A stretch of 64,000 bases of DNA from Ignavibacteria bacterium (GCA_016929695.1 JAFGII010000051.1:62001-126000), one strand, 5' to 3'. Shown: positions 8,149 to 18,357, counted from the stretch's first letter. Numbers and translations: made by a program. The notes: a model not told the origin generated them from the letters alone.

Positions 8149-9792
8149 ATGATAACTGATTATTTAATTGTAGGGAGCGGAATTGCAGGATTATCACTTG
8201 CACTTAAATTAAGTGAATTAGGCAAAGTAATCATAATAACAAAGAAACGCAAAGCAGAGTCCAACACAAACTATGCACAGGGAGGAATTGCGTCTGTACT
8301 TGGAGAAGACGATAATTTCGAAATGCATATAACCGACACGATAGGTGCAGGCGGAGGATTATGCAAATACGAAACGGTTGAAAAAATAGTAAAAGAAGGA
8401 CCGGTATCAATTAATGAATTAATTGAACTGGGTGTAAGATTTACGAAAGAAAACGGCAAACTGAAACTCGGAAAAGAAGGCGGGCATACAAGAAACAGAA
8501 TTGTACATGCGAAAGACTTGACAGGCAAAGAAATTGAGCGGGCGTTGCTGCACGATATAGCAAAAGAGAAAAACATCAGTGTACTTGAATACTGGTTTTC
8601 AATAGACCTGTTAACTCACAGAAACATAAAACCCGAACTAACGGGAAAGTATAAGAATAAAAAAGTATGTTATGGAATTTACGCTTATGATATAAAATCC
8701 CTTAAAGTTGAAAAAATAATAGCCGGAAAAACCATAATTGCAACAGGCGGACTGGGGCAGGTTTATTTACACACGACCAATCCTGCAATAGCAACAGGAG
8801 ACGGCTTTGCAATGGGATACAGGGCAGGATGTGAACTTGTAAATATGGAATTCGTACAGTTTCATCCGACATCTTTATATGAAAAGGAGATTGAAGATGA
8901 TACACAGGTGTTTTTAATTTCCGAGGCAGTAAGAGGTGCGGGTGCAGTTCTAAAGACAAAAGACGATAAGGAATTCATGCACAAATACGACAAACGGAAA
9001 TCGCTTGCCCCCAGGGACATCGTAGCTCGTGCAATTGACAACGAGTTAAAAAAACGCGGCGAAAACTTTGTTTATCTGGATTTATCAGCGATAGATAAAG
9101 ACAACATAAGAAATAATTTTCCGAACATATACGAACAATGTTTGAAACGCGGTATAGACATTACGAAAGAAATGATACCGGTTGTTCCTGCGGCACATTA
9201 TGCCTGCGGAGGAATCAAAACAGACCTGGAGGGAAAAACAAACATCAAGAATCTTTATGCCTGCGGAGAAGTAACGATGACAGGGGTTCACGGTGCCAAC
9301 CGGCTCGCATCAAATTCATTACTCGAGGCGGTTGTCTTTTCCGATGCGATTTATAATTCAATTAAGAATGAGAAGTCCTACAGAGAGGGAAATAACAGCA
9401 ATCTCAAGGAAATACATAATGCCATAATGAACTGGGATGATAAAGGAACAGTTAATGCAGAAGAATGGATATTAATCAGGCATAACAAAAGGGAAATCAA
9501 AGAGATAATGGGAGATTACGTAGGAATCGTCAGAAATTCTTACAGACTAAAACGGGCGCTGAGACGAATAAAAATGATGAAGGATGAAATCAAGGAATTC
9601 TATAAAAAGACAAGAGTTAATGTCGAATTACTCGAATTACGCAATCTTGTCACAGTTGCATATATAATAATAAAATCAGCAATGAAACGAAAGGAATCGA
9701 GAGGACTACACTATATGCTTGATTATCCTGAACGAGATGACAGACATTATTTAAAAAACACAATAATAGTAAAAAGGCTAAACAATAATTGA
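8149..9792 (+). CDS. nadB: L-aspartate oxidase
   Basis: A 547-residue FAD enzyme that oxidises L-aspartate to iminoaspartate, the first step of de novo NAD synthesis. The dinucleotide motif 'VGSGIAGLSLALKLSELG' opens the protein. 'NTNYAQGGIASVLGEDD' and 'DTIGAGGGLC' are characteristic of NadB within the succinate dehydrogenase flavoprotein family, as are 'EFVQFHPTSL', 'ISEAVRGAGAVL' and 'GVHGANRLASNSLLE'. The C-terminal helical domain is present, so the length is normal. nadA and nadC are not in the window. The stop overlaps the TTG start of the next glycosyltransferase by 4 bases. Confidence 0.93.
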   Translation: MITDYLIVGSGIAGLSLALKLSELGKVIIITKKRKAESNTNYAQGGIASVLGEDDNFEMHITDTIGAGGGLCKYETVEKIVKEGPVSINELIELGVRFTKENGKLKLGKEGGHTRNRIVHAKDLTGKEIERALLHDIAKEKNISVLEYWFSIDLLTHRNIKPELTGKYKNKKVCYGIYAYDIKSLKVEKIIAGKTIIATGGLGQVYLHTTNPAIATGDGFAMGYRAGCELVNMEFVQFHPTSLYEKEIEDDTQVFLISEAVRGAGAVLKTKDDKEFMHKYDKRKSLAPRDIVARAIDNELKKRGENFVYLDLSAIDKDNIRNNFPNIYEQCLKRGIDITKEMIPVVPAAHYACGGIKTDLEGKTNIKNLYACGEVTMTGVHGANRLASNSLLEAVVFSDAIYNSIKNEKSYREGNNSNLKEIHNAIMNWDDKGTVNAEEWILIRHNKREIKEIMGDYVGIVRNSYRLKRALRRIKMMKDEIKEFYKKTRVNVELLELRNLVTVAYIIIKSAMKRKESRGLHYMLDYPERDDRHYLKNTIIVKRLNNN

Positions 9793-10661
9793 AAAAAGTA
9801 CTAAAACTTTCAATAGTAATAGTAACCTGGAACAATGAGGAAGAGATAGCCGAATGTTTAAGGTCTATATATGCAAACGAAGAAAACGAACCGCTCGGAA
9901 GAATAGAGACCATTATAGTTGACAATGCTTCATCTGACAATACTGTCAAGGTCGTAAAAAGTTTCATAGAACTAATAGAAGATGATGTTAAAATAATCGC
10001 CAACGATGAAAATCTCGGTTTTACCAGAGGAGCGAATTTAGGGTTAAGAAAAGCAAAAGGACGATATATATTTTTACTAAATCCCGACACGGAAATTATA
10101 AGTGATGCTTTAGTAGAATTAGTTATAAAGCTGGAAAACGAGAAGCAAGCCGGGATAATAGCTCCGCAGCTTTTATTCAGAGAAAGCGAAATACAAAAAT
10201 CAGTGCGGTGTTTTCCTAAATATAGGGATATTTTTTTCGAAATACTTCTGCTTTCGAAATTATTTCCGAACAGCCGTTTGTTCTCACGCTGGAAAATGAA
10301 CTACTTTTCACATAACGAAGAAGCGGAAGTAGAACAACCGATGGGTGCGGCACTGATGTTTAATAGAAAAATCCTTGAAGAAGCGGATTATCTGGACGAG
10401 CGTTATGATATGTTTTACAGTGACGTGGACGTTTGTAAAAAAATAAGTCTTGCCGGGCATAAAATAATTTTCTTTCCGAAAGCAAAAATTAAACACAGAA
10501 AAGGAGTCAGTGTTTATAAAAACAGGGCTTATATGATTTCACTGTGGAATAAAGACTGCCTGAAATATTTTAAAAAATTTCATTACAATATTATATTGTA
10601 TCCCCTCCTTTATGCGGGATTAATGATATCCGGTTTTTTCAGAAAATTCTTCAGCAATTAA
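9789..10661 (+). CDS. Family 2 glycosyltransferase (rhamnosyltransferase-like)
   Basis: A 290-residue GT-A fold transferase. 'LSIVIVTWNNEEEI' is the first nucleotide-sugar strand, 'TIIVDNASSDNTVKVV' the second, 'NEN LGF'-type 'ANDENLGFTRGANLGL' and 'FLLNPDTEI' the metal-binding DxD-like segment. 'MFYSDVDVCKKISLAGHKI' contains the acidic catalytic region usual in WbbL-type enzymes. It presumably builds a cell-surface polysaccharide at the inner membrane. The TTG start at 9789 overlaps the nadB stop; no ATG with a better position exists nearby. A hydrophobic C-terminal stretch ('NIILYPLLYAGLMISG') could attach it to the membrane. Confidence 0.85.
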   Translation: MKKVLKLSIVIVTWNNEEEIAECLRSIYANEENEPLGRIETIIVDNASSDNTVKVVKSFIELIEDDVKIIANDENLGFTRGANLGLRKAKGRYIFLLNPDTEIISDALVELVIKLENEKQAGIIAPQLLFRESEIQKSVRCFPKYRDIFFEILLLSKLFPNSRLFSRWKMNYFSHNEEAEVEQPMGAALMFNRKILEEADYLDERYDMFYSDVDVCKKISLAGHKIIFFPKAKIKHRKGVSVYKNRAYMISLWNKDCLKYFKKFHYNIILYPLLYAGLMISGFFRKFFSN

Positions 10662-10695
10662 GGATTTTTTCGAATTGAAGAATAGACAACAAAAG

Positions 10696-10742
10696 TATGT
10701 TCTTTATTTTTCCGAGACAATAAAATTTATTTAAAGAACATA
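10696..10742. promoter_or_regulatory. 11-bp perfect inverted repeat upstream of hrcA
   Basis: TATGTTCTTTA (10696-10706) and TAAAGAACATA (10732-10742) form perfect arms 25 bases apart, about 138 bases before hrcA. The usual HrcA operator (CIRCE, TTAGCACTC-N9-GAGTGCTAA) is not seen. The repeat could be an operator or mRNA structure at the end of the GT2 transcript. Confidence 0.35.
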
Positions 10743-10879
10743 ACTTGCATAAGAATAACTTATACAATAACTTTCGTAGTCTTAACTGTCGGATAAGAAC
10801 TTTCTAGAATTAAATTTGTTTTAATTTATGGATTTAATAAAATTGATGATTTTGTTAAATTATATATTCTGTTAGAAAT

Positions 10880-11920
10880 ATGTACGAACAATTATCACAT
10901 AGAGAAAAAGAAATATTAAAATATATTGTAGAAAATTTTATCCGTTATGCGATACCTGTCGGTTCACGTGAGATATCGAAGAAGACGGATTTAAATGTTT
11001 CCTCCGCGACAATCAGGAATGTAATGAGCGACCTTGAAGATATGGAATTATTAAAAACGCCACATACCTCAGCAGGCAGAATACCTACGGATAAAGGTTT
11101 AAGAATATATGTCGACAATCTAATGGGCAAAAAAAAACTAAACAGTAACGAAATAGAATTCATAAAAAACCAGTTTGAAGATATAAAATTCTCCAAACCT
11201 GAAGAGGAAGATTTATATAAAGAGACTTCTAAAATACTCGGTAAAATTTCCAAACAATTATCTATTGTAACTCAGCCATTTCTGGATTCCGGCATCTTCG
11301 AACGGATGGAAATGATACAGATCTCTTCAATCAGAATACTTGTTGTCATAAACATCAAAGCAGGATTTGTCAGGACCATCCTTATGGAAATTGATTCCGA
11401 GATAAGCCGAAACAAGATAGAAAAAATTACAGGTGTACTGAACGAAAAATTAAGCGGTTTATCTCTGAAAGAAATAAGAGATACTTTTGCCGAACGAATC
11501 GGCGGATTAAGAAATGATGAACCGGAATTATATCAGATATTTATAAACTCCATAGACAAGATGTTCAGTGATGAAGAAAAGGGTGACAATATTTATATAG
11601 CAGGAACAGGCGAAGTTTTATCGCAACCAGAATTTGATGACCCGAAAAATTTAAAAAGTATTATTGAGTTGGCAGAAAACAAAAACCTTGTTATTCATAT
11701 CTTCCAGAACATACATCCTTTCGAAGGTGAAGTAAACATAAAAATCGGAAATGAAAATGAAGATAAAAAGCTGAAAGATTACAGTATAATATGTACAACT
11801 TATAATATCGGAGATATAAAGGGAAATTTAGGCATAATCGGTCCGAGAAGAATAAATTATTCCAAAATGGTTTCACTTCTTGAATACACATCAAAATTAT
11901 TTTCAGAGATATATAAATAA
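10880..11920 (+). CDS. hrcA: Heat-inducible transcription repressor HrcA
   Basis: A 346-residue repressor of heat-shock genes. The N-terminal winged helix is clear: 'LSHREKEILKYIVENFI', 'PVGSREISKKTDLNVSSAT' and 'RNVMSDLEDMELLKTPHTS' with 'AGRIPTDKGLRIYVD', all standard HrcA sequence. The central GAF-like domain and the C-terminal 'LGIIGPRRINYSKMVSLLEY' match the family. It heads the hrcA-grpE-dnaJ cluster, the usual arrangement in which HrcA represses its own operon by binding CIRCE; that operator is not evident here. dnaK is not in the window. Confidence 0.95.
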   Translation: MYEQLSHREKEILKYIVENFIRYAIPVGSREISKKTDLNVSSATIRNVMSDLEDMELLKTPHTSAGRIPTDKGLRIYVDNLMGKKKLNSNEIEFIKNQFEDIKFSKPEEEDLYKETSKILGKISKQLSIVTQPFLDSGIFERMEMIQISSIRILVVINIKAGFVRTILMEIDSEISRNKIEKITGVLNEKLSGLSLKEIRDTFAERIGGLRNDEPELYQIFINSIDKMFSDEEKGDNIYIAGTGEVLSQPEFDDPKNLKSIIELAENKNLVIHIFQNIHPFEGEVNIKIGNENEDKKLKDYSIICTTYNIGDIKGNLGIIGPRRINYSKMVSLLEYTSKLFSEIYK

Positions 11921-11938
11921 TCAAGAAAAGGTAATTTT

Positions 11939-12508
11939 ATGACGAAACACAATCACAAACAAAAAGAGATGCCGGAAAAAAAGGAAAATAAAAAACCGGA
12001 ATCGGGATTAGCAGAGACAGATTACTTGAAAGAAGAACTCTCTAAAACCAAAGAATCATTATTAAGATTAGCGGCAGAATTTGACAATTATAAAAAAAGA
12101 ACCGAAAACGAAATAAGCAATTATCTTAAATATGCATCTGAAAATCTTGTAAAAGAATTACTTCCGGTGCTTGATGATATGAACCGTTCAGTTGAATCAA
12201 TTGAAAAAGGCGAAACAAAAGATTTTGAGACTTTAAAAACAGGAATAATATCAATAGCCAATAAATTCAATAAAATTCTCGAATCACAGGGTTTAAAAGA
12301 GATTGATGTACTCGGCAAAGAGTTTAATGTTGATACCTGTGATGCATTACTTCAGATACCAACTCCGGATGTTCCTCCGCATACAGTAGTAGAAGTTGTT
12401 GAAAAGGGATATTATCTAAAAGACAAAATCATACGACATTCGAAAGTACTAGTATCATCTAAAACGGAAAATGACGACCAAATAAAAGACAGTAATGACC
12501 AAGCGTGA
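11939..12508 (+). CDS. grpE: Nucleotide exchange factor GrpE
   Basis: A 189-residue co-chaperone that releases ADP from DnaK. A charged, low-complexity N-terminus ('[13 protein letters not shown]') is followed by the long dimerisation coiled coil (about residues 25-90, '[18 protein letters not shown]') and the C-terminal beta domain with '[24 protein letters not shown]' in pieces and 'IRHSKVLVS', the family signature. Starts 18 bases after hrcA and its end overlaps dnaJ by 14 bases, so the cluster is co-transcribed and probably co-translated. Confidence 0.93.
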   Translation: MTKHNHKQKEMPEKKENKKPESGLAETDYLKEELSKTKESLLRLAAEFDNYKKRTENEISNYLKYASENLVKELLPVLDDMNRSVESIEKGETKDFETLKTGIISIANKFNKILESQGLKEIDVLGKEFNVDTCDALLQIPTPDVPPHTVVEVVEKGYYLKDKIIRHSKVLVSSKTENDDQIKDSNDQA

Positions 12509-13649
12509 TTATTACGAAATACTTGAAGTTGACAGAACAGCTTCATCTGCCGAGATAAAAAGTGCCTACAGAAAACTTGCAATGAAATTTCATCCTGACA
12601 GGAATCCGGGCGATAAATCGGCGGAAGAAAAATTCAAAGAACTTGCGGAAGCCTACGAAGTATTATCTGACCCTCATAAGAGAAGCCAGTACGACAGATT
12701 CGGTCATGAGGGCTTGAATTCATCCGGTTTTCAAGGGTTCGGAGATATAAACGATATATTTTCTAGATTTGGAGACATATTCGGATTCGGCGGCAGCATA
12801 TTCGACGATTTTTTCAGCGGCGGAAGAAGTTCAAGGAGGCAAAGGCAAAAAGGAGTACCGGGCAACGATATAAAAAAAACTGTAAAGTTAACACTTGAGG
12901 AAATAGCCGAAGGAACTGAAAAAACAGTTGAATACAATAAGTTCAAAACCTGTAATGTATGCAGCGGAACCGGAGCAAAATCAGCAAGTGCATATGTAAG
13001 TTGCTCAAACTGCGGAGGCACGGGCGAAAAGCGGACAGTATCTAATTCCATATTCGGGCAGATAGTAAATGTAACCGAATGCCCTTACTGCAACGGTGAA
13101 GGAAAAATTGTAAAAGAAAAATGCGAGAAATGTTCAGGTTCCGGCAGAATAAAAACCACTTCAACTGTAAAAGTAAAGATACCTCCGGGAGTTGTAGAAG
13201 GCAATTACATTCCGCTTCGCGGGCAGGGCGACTCAGGAATGAGAGGCGGAACTTCGGGAGATTTACACATAATAATAGAAGAAGAGCAGCATGAATATTT
13301 CATACGCGATGGAGACGATATAATATTCGACCTCACAATCAGTTACCCCGAAGCGGTATTAGGCAGCGAAATAATTGTTCCGACGTTAAAGGGAAATGTT
13401 AATTTAAAAATTGAACCGGGAACCAGTGCCGGCTCTATTTTAAGAATGAAAGAAAAAGGAATAAAACATTTAGACAGCCACGGCAGAGGCGACCAGTTAA
13501 TCAGAGTTGACATTAACGTTCCTGATAAAATATCATCCAAAGAAAAAGAATTTCTTAAGGAAATGATGAAGTATGATAAATTTCACAAAAACAGAAAAGG
13601 CAAAAATAAAGAGAATAAAAAAATTTTTAAAAATGCTTTCAATAACTAA
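12495..13649 (+). CDS. dnaJ: Chaperone DnaJ
   Basis: A 384-residue type I J-protein. J domain at residues 5-70 with HPD at 33-35; glycine/phenylalanine-rich linker ('[19 protein letters not shown]'); zinc domain with four CxxCxGxG repeats ('CNVCSGTG', 'CSNCGGTG', 'CPYCNGEG', 'CEKCSGSG'); then the two C-terminal substrate domains. It delivers substrates to DnaK and stimulates its ATPase. The C-terminal end is lysine- and asparagine-rich ('[20 protein letters not shown]'), a little longer than usual. It lies in the hrcA operon. Confidence 0.95.
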   Translation: MTKRDYYEILEVDRTASSAEIKSAYRKLAMKFHPDRNPGDKSAEEKFKELAEAYEVLSDPHKRSQYDRFGHEGLNSSGFQGFGDINDIFSRFGDIFGFGGSIFDDFFSGGRSSRRQRQKGVPGNDIKKTVKLTLEEIAEGTEKTVEYNKFKTCNVCSGTGAKSASAYVSCSNCGGTGEKRTVSNSIFGQIVNVTECPYCNGEGKIVKEKCEKCSGSGRIKTTSTVKVKIPPGVVEGNYIPLRGQGDSGMRGGTSGDLHIIIEEEQHEYFIRDGDDIIFDLTISYPEAVLGSEIIVPTLKGNVNLKIEPGTSAGSILRMKEKGIKHLDSHGRGDQLIRVDINVPDKISSKEKEFLKEMMKYDKFHKNRKGKNKENKKIFKNAFNN

Positions 13650-13664
13650 AACAGTCATTATATA

Positions 13665-14750
13665 ATGTACATATATTCCGGTGCCATACATATACATTCA
13701 ATATTCTCAGATGGAACGGGAAAACCCGACGAAATTGCCGGATATGCAGAAGAACTTGGGCTGGACTACATTATATTAACAGACCATAATACGATAGAAG
13801 CCAAGAAAGCAGGATACGAGAAATACTACGGTGATACTATGCTGATTATCGGATACGAAATCAATGACATTGAAAACAAAAATCACTATCTTGTTTTCGG
13901 AACGGATTTATTGCCCGGTAACTTCGAGAATATTGGGAATGGAGAGACAGGCTGTAAAATGCCTGCAACAGAATACGTCAGACTGGTAAAAGAAGCCGGA
14001 GGAACGGGATTTATTGCGCATCCCTATGAAAAGCGTAATCACTTTCCCCAGCATCCGCCTTTCCCATGGACGACGTGGGAATCTGAAGACTTTGACGGAA
14101 TAGAAATCTGGAATCATATGAGTGAATGGGTAGAAGGATTAAATGATAAGAATAAAATCCAGAGGTTTCTGCATCCTCTTAAATCACTCATAGCACCGGA
14201 CAGAGAAGCAGTCGAAATGTGGGATAAACTTAATCTTAAAAGAAAAATTTCTGCAATCGGCTCAGTTGACGCACATGCACACAAACAGAATTTTCTCGGA
14301 TTTTATGTTGAAGTTTTTCCCTACAAAGTCTTATTCAAATCCATCAGAACAAATGTCATACTGGATGAAGAAATAAAAAAAGATAACAACGAAAACTTCG
14401 AAAAGGATAAGAACAAAATTATAAAAGCATTAAAAGAAGGACGCTCATTCATTTCGAATCATTATTACGGCGATGCAAAAGGATTCAGATTTTATGCCGA
14501 ATACAACAAAGAAATATACGGAATAGGAGAAGAAATAAAACTTAATTCAGCAAACGAAAGAGTTACTCTTAAAAGCATAGTTCCTAAGAATGCGGAAATC
14601 CGACTTCTAAAAAACGGGAAAATATTGAATAAATTCAGCGGGACAGGAGCCGTATGGGATTACGAAGGACCCGGCAATTACAGAGTCGAGTGCTGGTTAA
14701 GTAATGTCGGATGGATTTTCTCGAATAATATCAGAATTCTACTGAAATAA
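13665..14750 (+). CDS. PHP-domain metal-dependent phosphoesterase
   Basis: A 361-residue protein whose N-terminal two thirds form a PHP (polymerase and histidinol phosphatase) fold: 'GAIHIHSIFSDGTG' (HxH plus SDG), 'ILTDHNTI', 'GYEIND', 'GFIAHPYE' and 'SVDAHAH' supply the histidines and acids that bind two or three metals. Family members hydrolyse phosphodiesters or phosphomonoesters. The last about 90 residues look like a beta domain ('RVTLKSIVPKNAEIRLLKNG'). It lies 16 bases after dnaJ and 14 before purF and is probably in the same transcript; the substrate is unknown. Confidence 0.8.
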   Translation: MYIYSGAIHIHSIFSDGTGKPDEIAGYAEELGLDYIILTDHNTIEAKKAGYEKYYGDTMLIIGYEINDIENKNHYLVFGTDLLPGNFENIGNGETGCKMPATEYVRLVKEAGGTGFIAHPYEKRNHFPQHPPFPWTTWESEDFDGIEIWNHMSEWVEGLNDKNKIQRFLHPLKSLIAPDREAVEMWDKLNLKRKISAIGSVDAHAHKQNFLGFYVEVFPYKVLFKSIRTNVILDEEIKKDNNENFEKDKNKIIKALKEGRSFISNHYYGDAKGFRFYAEYNKEIYGIGEEIKLNSANERVTLKSIVPKNAEIRLLKNGKILNKFSGTGAVWDYEGPGNYRVECWLSNVGWIFSNNIRILLK

Positions 14751-14763
14751 TCAACTTATAAAT

Positions 14764-16287
14764 TTGAAAAAAAAGTTTTACAATTCAAAATCTCCTAAAT
14801 CAGTTCATTCGAATTGCGGAGTATTCGGGATATTTAATCATCCTCAGGCTGCAATAATGACTTACTACGGGCTTCATGCTCTTCAGCATAGAGGACAAGA
14901 ATCAGCCGGTATCGTTACATCTGAATTCAAGCCTGAAAAGAACCGTTATCATTTTAATGTTCACAAAGATTTTGGCTTAACATTAAATATATTTACAGAA
15001 AAAATATTAAAAGACGAATTAAAGGGAAATTCGGCAATCGGTCACAACAGGTATTCCACTTCAGGTTCAAGCGACAAGAGAGTAAATATTCAGCCTTTCA
15101 GTGTGGTTTACAAGGAAGGAAATCTAGCATTATCTCATAACGGAAACTTGACAAATACCAATTCCTTAAGGTTGAAACTACAGCAGGAAGGAACAATTTT
15201 CCAGACAACTTCGGACAGTGAAATAATTCTGCATTTGATTGCAAAAAGCAATAAAGAAAAAATTGAAGGAAAATTAGTTGATGTATTCAGAATAGTAAAG
15301 GGTGCATATTCAATCTGTATATTAACAGACGACAAACTCATTGCCGTAAGAGACCCTCAGGGAGTGAGACCTTTTTCAATGGGAAAACTTGATAACTCTT
15401 ACGTATTTGCATCTGAGACATCATCTTTCGACATAATAAATGCCGATTACATTCGGGATGTTAAGCCGGGCGAGATAATAATAATTGACAGGGAAGTAAC
15501 CGAATCGGGTAATCTTAAATCATACCGATTCGATGAAGCAAAAAAACACAGTCACTGCATATTTGAATTTATTTACTTTTCCAGACCGGACAGCAATATA
15601 TTCGGTGAAAAAGTTGACAAGGTAAGGAGAATGATAGGAAGTAATCTGGCAATAGAGAAACCGCCGCCGGATAAAGACAATCCCGATAATGAAGAAGAAA
15701 AGAAAGTTATTGTCATAAATGTCCCTGACTCTTCAAACACCGCTACAATCGGTTACATCAGCGAAGTCAGGAAGAAGACTACAAATATCAAGCACGAAAT
15801 AGGATTAATCAGAAGCCACTATGTTGGCAGGACATTCATTCAGCCGGGACAAAATCAGCGTGAAATGAGATTAAAAACAAAATTTTCTGTTATAAAGGGA
15901 ATACTCGAAAACAGAAAAGTTGTAATTGTGGATGATTCAATTGTGAGAGGCAATACCTTAAAATTACTTGTGAAGTTAATCCGAAAAGCAAATCCGAAAG
16001 AAATTCATTTAAGAATAACCTCTCCGCCGATTATATCACCCTGTTTTTACGGGATGGATTTTCCCTCAAAAGAAGAACTGATTGCATATCAGCACGACGG
16101 AAATGTTGAGAAAATCAAAGAGTACCTGGGAGTTGATTCCCTTGAATATTTATCGCTTGACACACTTCTGAAATCAGTTCCTTATTCCACACCTAAATCG
16201 GGTTACTGCACAGCCTGTTTCAGTTGTAACTATCCTATCCCTATTGAAGATACAGAACACAGGGATAAGGAAATGTTTGATATATAA
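14764..16287 (+). CDS. purF: Amidophosphoribosyltransferase
   Basis: A 507-residue enzyme that makes phosphoribosylamine from PRPP and glutamine, the first step of purine synthesis. The N-terminal nucleophile is Cys18 ('NCGVFGIF'), so a 17-residue propeptide must be removed. The glutaminase part has 'GHNRYSTSG' and 'SHNGNLTN'; the PRPP loop is 'VVIVDDSIVRGNT' (386-398). Four cysteines in the positions of the [4Fe-4S] ligands of the Bacillus enzyme are visible (Cys265, 427, 482, 485). An acidic insertion at about 300-313 lies between the domains. Starts at TTG 14764; no ATG upstream of Cys18 is available in this frame. Confidence 0.95.
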   Translation: MKKKFYNSKSPKSVHSNCGVFGIFNHPQAAIMTYYGLHALQHRGQESAGIVTSEFKPEKNRYHFNVHKDFGLTLNIFTEKILKDELKGNSAIGHNRYSTSGSSDKRVNIQPFSVVYKEGNLALSHNGNLTNTNSLRLKLQQEGTIFQTTSDSEIILHLIAKSNKEKIEGKLVDVFRIVKGAYSICILTDDKLIAVRDPQGVRPFSMGKLDNSYVFASETSSFDIINADYIRDVKPGEIIIIDREVTESGNLKSYRFDEAKKHSHCIFEFIYFSRPDSNIFGEKVDKVRRMIGSNLAIEKPPPDKDNPDNEEEKKVIVINVPDSSNTATIGYISEVRKKTTNIKHEIGLIRSHYVGRTFIQPGQNQREMRLKTKFSVIKGILENRKVVIVDDSIVRGNTLKLLVKLIRKANPKEIHLRITSPPIISPCFYGMDFPSKEELIAYQHDGNVEKIKEYLGVDSLEYLSLDTLLKSVPYSTPKSGYCTACFSCNYPIPIEDTEHRDKEMFDI

Positions 16288-16502
16288 TCAGGTTGAATTT
16301 TTTATTTCTGAATAAAATTTACTACTGATACAATTTTTATAAACCATCTTCAATGGCTGTATTCTGTCATTAAAATTCCGATAATGTAACTCACCACTTC
16401 AGTCAATTTCCACAGGAGAATTCTGATATAAACCTCTGAAACTTACCCCAATATAAGTATATTGATATTTAAAAATGAATTATTGACATTTAGGTAAATT
16501 TT

Positions 16503-16509
16503 AAAGGAG
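16503..16509 (+). promoter_or_regulatory. Shine-Dalgarno site, clear
   Basis: AAAGGAG five bases before the ATG at 16515. Many genes in the window lack such a site, so this one marks a start that is likely to be strongly used. Confidence 0.6.
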
Positions 16510-16514
16510 AATAT

Positions 16515-18257
16515 ATGAAGAAAATTATTCTAATTTTTACAATCACACTTCTTCCGCTATTTCATTCATATCCGCAAATGATAAACTGGGTAACTCAGAA
16601 CAGCGGGACCTTTGAAAATCTGAATGATATAGCATTCATATCCGGAAATCAAATCATTGCTGCAGGTAACAACGGAAAAATAATATACACAACAAACGGC
16701 GGAATGAACTGGGCATCGAAACCGTTTCCAGTATCATCCGATATACTATGCCTGTATTTTAACGGCAATACAGGTTTTGCAGGATGCAGGAACAGTAAAA
16801 TCTATAAGACAGTAAACGGCGGAAATAACTGGACTGAAATATCATCCTCTTCCGCATATCCGGTAACATCAATAAGTTTTGTTTCCGGCACCGTCGGCTA
16901 TGCAGGTAACGGATATGGACACATATCGAAAACGACGGATGCCGGAGTGCACTGGTTTGATATTTATACAATGCCGGGTTATTCCTCGAAGGTGTTTATG
17001 CTGGATGCAAGCAGAGGCTGGGCTGTAGACACCTACGGATATGTTGTAAGAACAACCAACGGCGGAACAAATTTTCTATCAGCCAGAATAGTAACCGACA
17101 CTCTGTCTTCAGTACACTTCATATCTTCGACACTCGGCTTCATAGCGGGCGATGCAGGCAGAATTTACAAATCAGTAAACGGGGGTGCGAACTGGACTTT
17201 ACTGACTTCAAATACAACCGAAAAATTAAGATGTGTTGCATGTATAAATACAAATATAATTTATGCAACAGGAAACTACGGTACTATATTGTCCACAATG
17301 AACAGCGGTACTAACTGGTCAATACAAACGAAGACGTCGAGTCATCTCAATTCCATAAAATTTTTCTCACCCACTAACGGTTTCATTGCAGGTGACAACG
17401 GAACCATACTTGGCAGAGAACCCTCTCCGGGTAATATAAACGTCGGAACCGATACATTGAGGACAGGATATCCGTTTTATACTTTTTATATGGACTCAAG
17501 AACTCAAATGCTGTATACGGCAAGTGAACTAATTGCAGGAGGAGGTTCATCAAACGGTGCAATAATTAACAAAATCAGTTTTTACGTTACAAGTTTTGCC
17601 TCACAGACAATGAATGAATTTGAGATTAAATTACAAAATTACACTAATAACATTCTCACGGGTTTTGTATTTGATAACTGGACGACAGTATATCAGTCAA
17701 ACGAGAATATATTTCAGACCGGCTGGAAAACATTCGTTCTTCCTTATCCTTATTTATGGGACGGCGTAAACAGCCTGCTGATAGATATTTGTTTTAATAA
17801 CACTAGTTACACATCGAATTCCTACGTAGCGGCGACATCATCATCAGGCAGAACCGTACATCAGCATCAGGATTTAACTTCAGGGAACGGATGCACGGAT
17901 TTATTAACAGGTTCAATACAAAGCAACAGACCGAATATTTCTCTGACTGCCGATATAGTAACAAACAAGAAAAATGAATCAGCGAATATTCCTTCGGAAT
18001 ATGCTTTACATCAGAATTATCCTAATCCGTTTAATCCCGTAACAAAAATCAAGTTTGACTTACCGAAAAACGGATTTACAACATTAAAAATATATAATAT
18101 GCTGGGACAGGAAATTTCGGTACTTGTCAACGAGAATAAAAATGCAGGAAGTTATCTGATTGATTTCAACGCAGGAAATCTACCTAGCGGAACTTATTTC
18201 TACAAACTTATTTCGGGTAATTACGGCGAGATAAGGAAGATGGTATTGATAAGATAG
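16515..18257 (+). CDS. Secreted YCF48/BNR-repeat protein with T9SS sorting domain
   Basis: A 580-residue exported protein. Signal peptide at residues 1-20. Residues about 25-300 carry six or so repeats of the form 'F.AG..G.I..T.NGG..W' ('TTNGGMNWAS', 'TVNGGNNWTE', 'SVNGGANWTL'), which is the YCF48/BNR beta-propeller pattern. A beta-rich middle follows, then a C-terminal sorting domain from about residue 500: 'HQNYPNPFNPVTKI', 'YNMLGQEI', 'SGTYFYKL', ending 'KMVLIR'. Family knowledge: such domains direct export through the Por/T9SS and are cleaved. The function of the propeller, perhaps carbohydrate or protein binding, is not clear. Confidence 0.88.
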   Translation: MKKIILIFTITLLPLFHSYPQMINWVTQNSGTFENLNDIAFISGNQIIAAGNNGKIIYTTNGGMNWASKPFPVSSDILCLYFNGNTGFAGCRNSKIYKTVNGGNNWTEISSSSAYPVTSISFVSGTVGYAGNGYGHISKTTDAGVHWFDIYTMPGYSSKVFMLDASRGWAVDTYGYVVRTTNGGTNFLSARIVTDTLSSVHFISSTLGFIAGDAGRIYKSVNGGANWTLLTSNTTEKLRCVACINTNIIYATGNYGTILSTMNSGTNWSIQTKTSSHLNSIKFFSPTNGFIAGDNGTILGREPSPGNINVGTDTLRTGYPFYTFYMDSRTQMLYTASELIAGGGSSNGAIINKISFYVTSFASQTMNEFEIKLQNYTNNILTGFVFDNWTTVYQSNENIFQTGWKTFVLPYPYLWDGVNSLLIDICFNNTSYTSNSYVAATSSSGRTVHQHQDLTSGNGCTDLLTGSIQSNRPNISLTADIVTNKKNESANIPSEYALHQNYPNPFNPVTKIKFDLPKNGFTTLKIYNMLGQEISVLVNENKNAGSYLIDFNAGNLPSGTYFYKLISGNYGEIRKMVLIR

Positions 18258-18280
18258 AATTTAGTCACAGAAGGGTTGAT

Positions 18281-18307
18281 TGATTGGATGATTGGATAAT
18301 CGGATGG
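18281..18307. repeat. Octamer array, TGATTGGA type (short)
   Basis: TGATTGGA, TGATTGGA, TAATCGGA in exact 8-base register, 24 bases after the stop of the T9SS cargo gene and just before a hairpin of family ACTCAnCCGATGA. Confidence 0.5.
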
Positions 18308-18319
18308 AATTTGTTTTTT

Positions 18320-18357
18320 ACTCAACCGATGAATTGAGTTTATCAGTTGAGTTTTTT
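18320..18357 (+). terminator. Hairpin of the ACTCAnCCGATGA family, terminator-like
   Basis: Left arm ACTCAACCGATGAA (18320-18333), loop TTGAG, right arm TTTATCAGTTGAGT (18339-18352): 14 positions with one mismatch and one G-T pair, then six T's. It fits a terminator for the T9SS cargo gene. Hairpins with nearly the same left arm are at 28578-28613 and, in coding sequence, 29888-29920. Confidence 0.65.
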
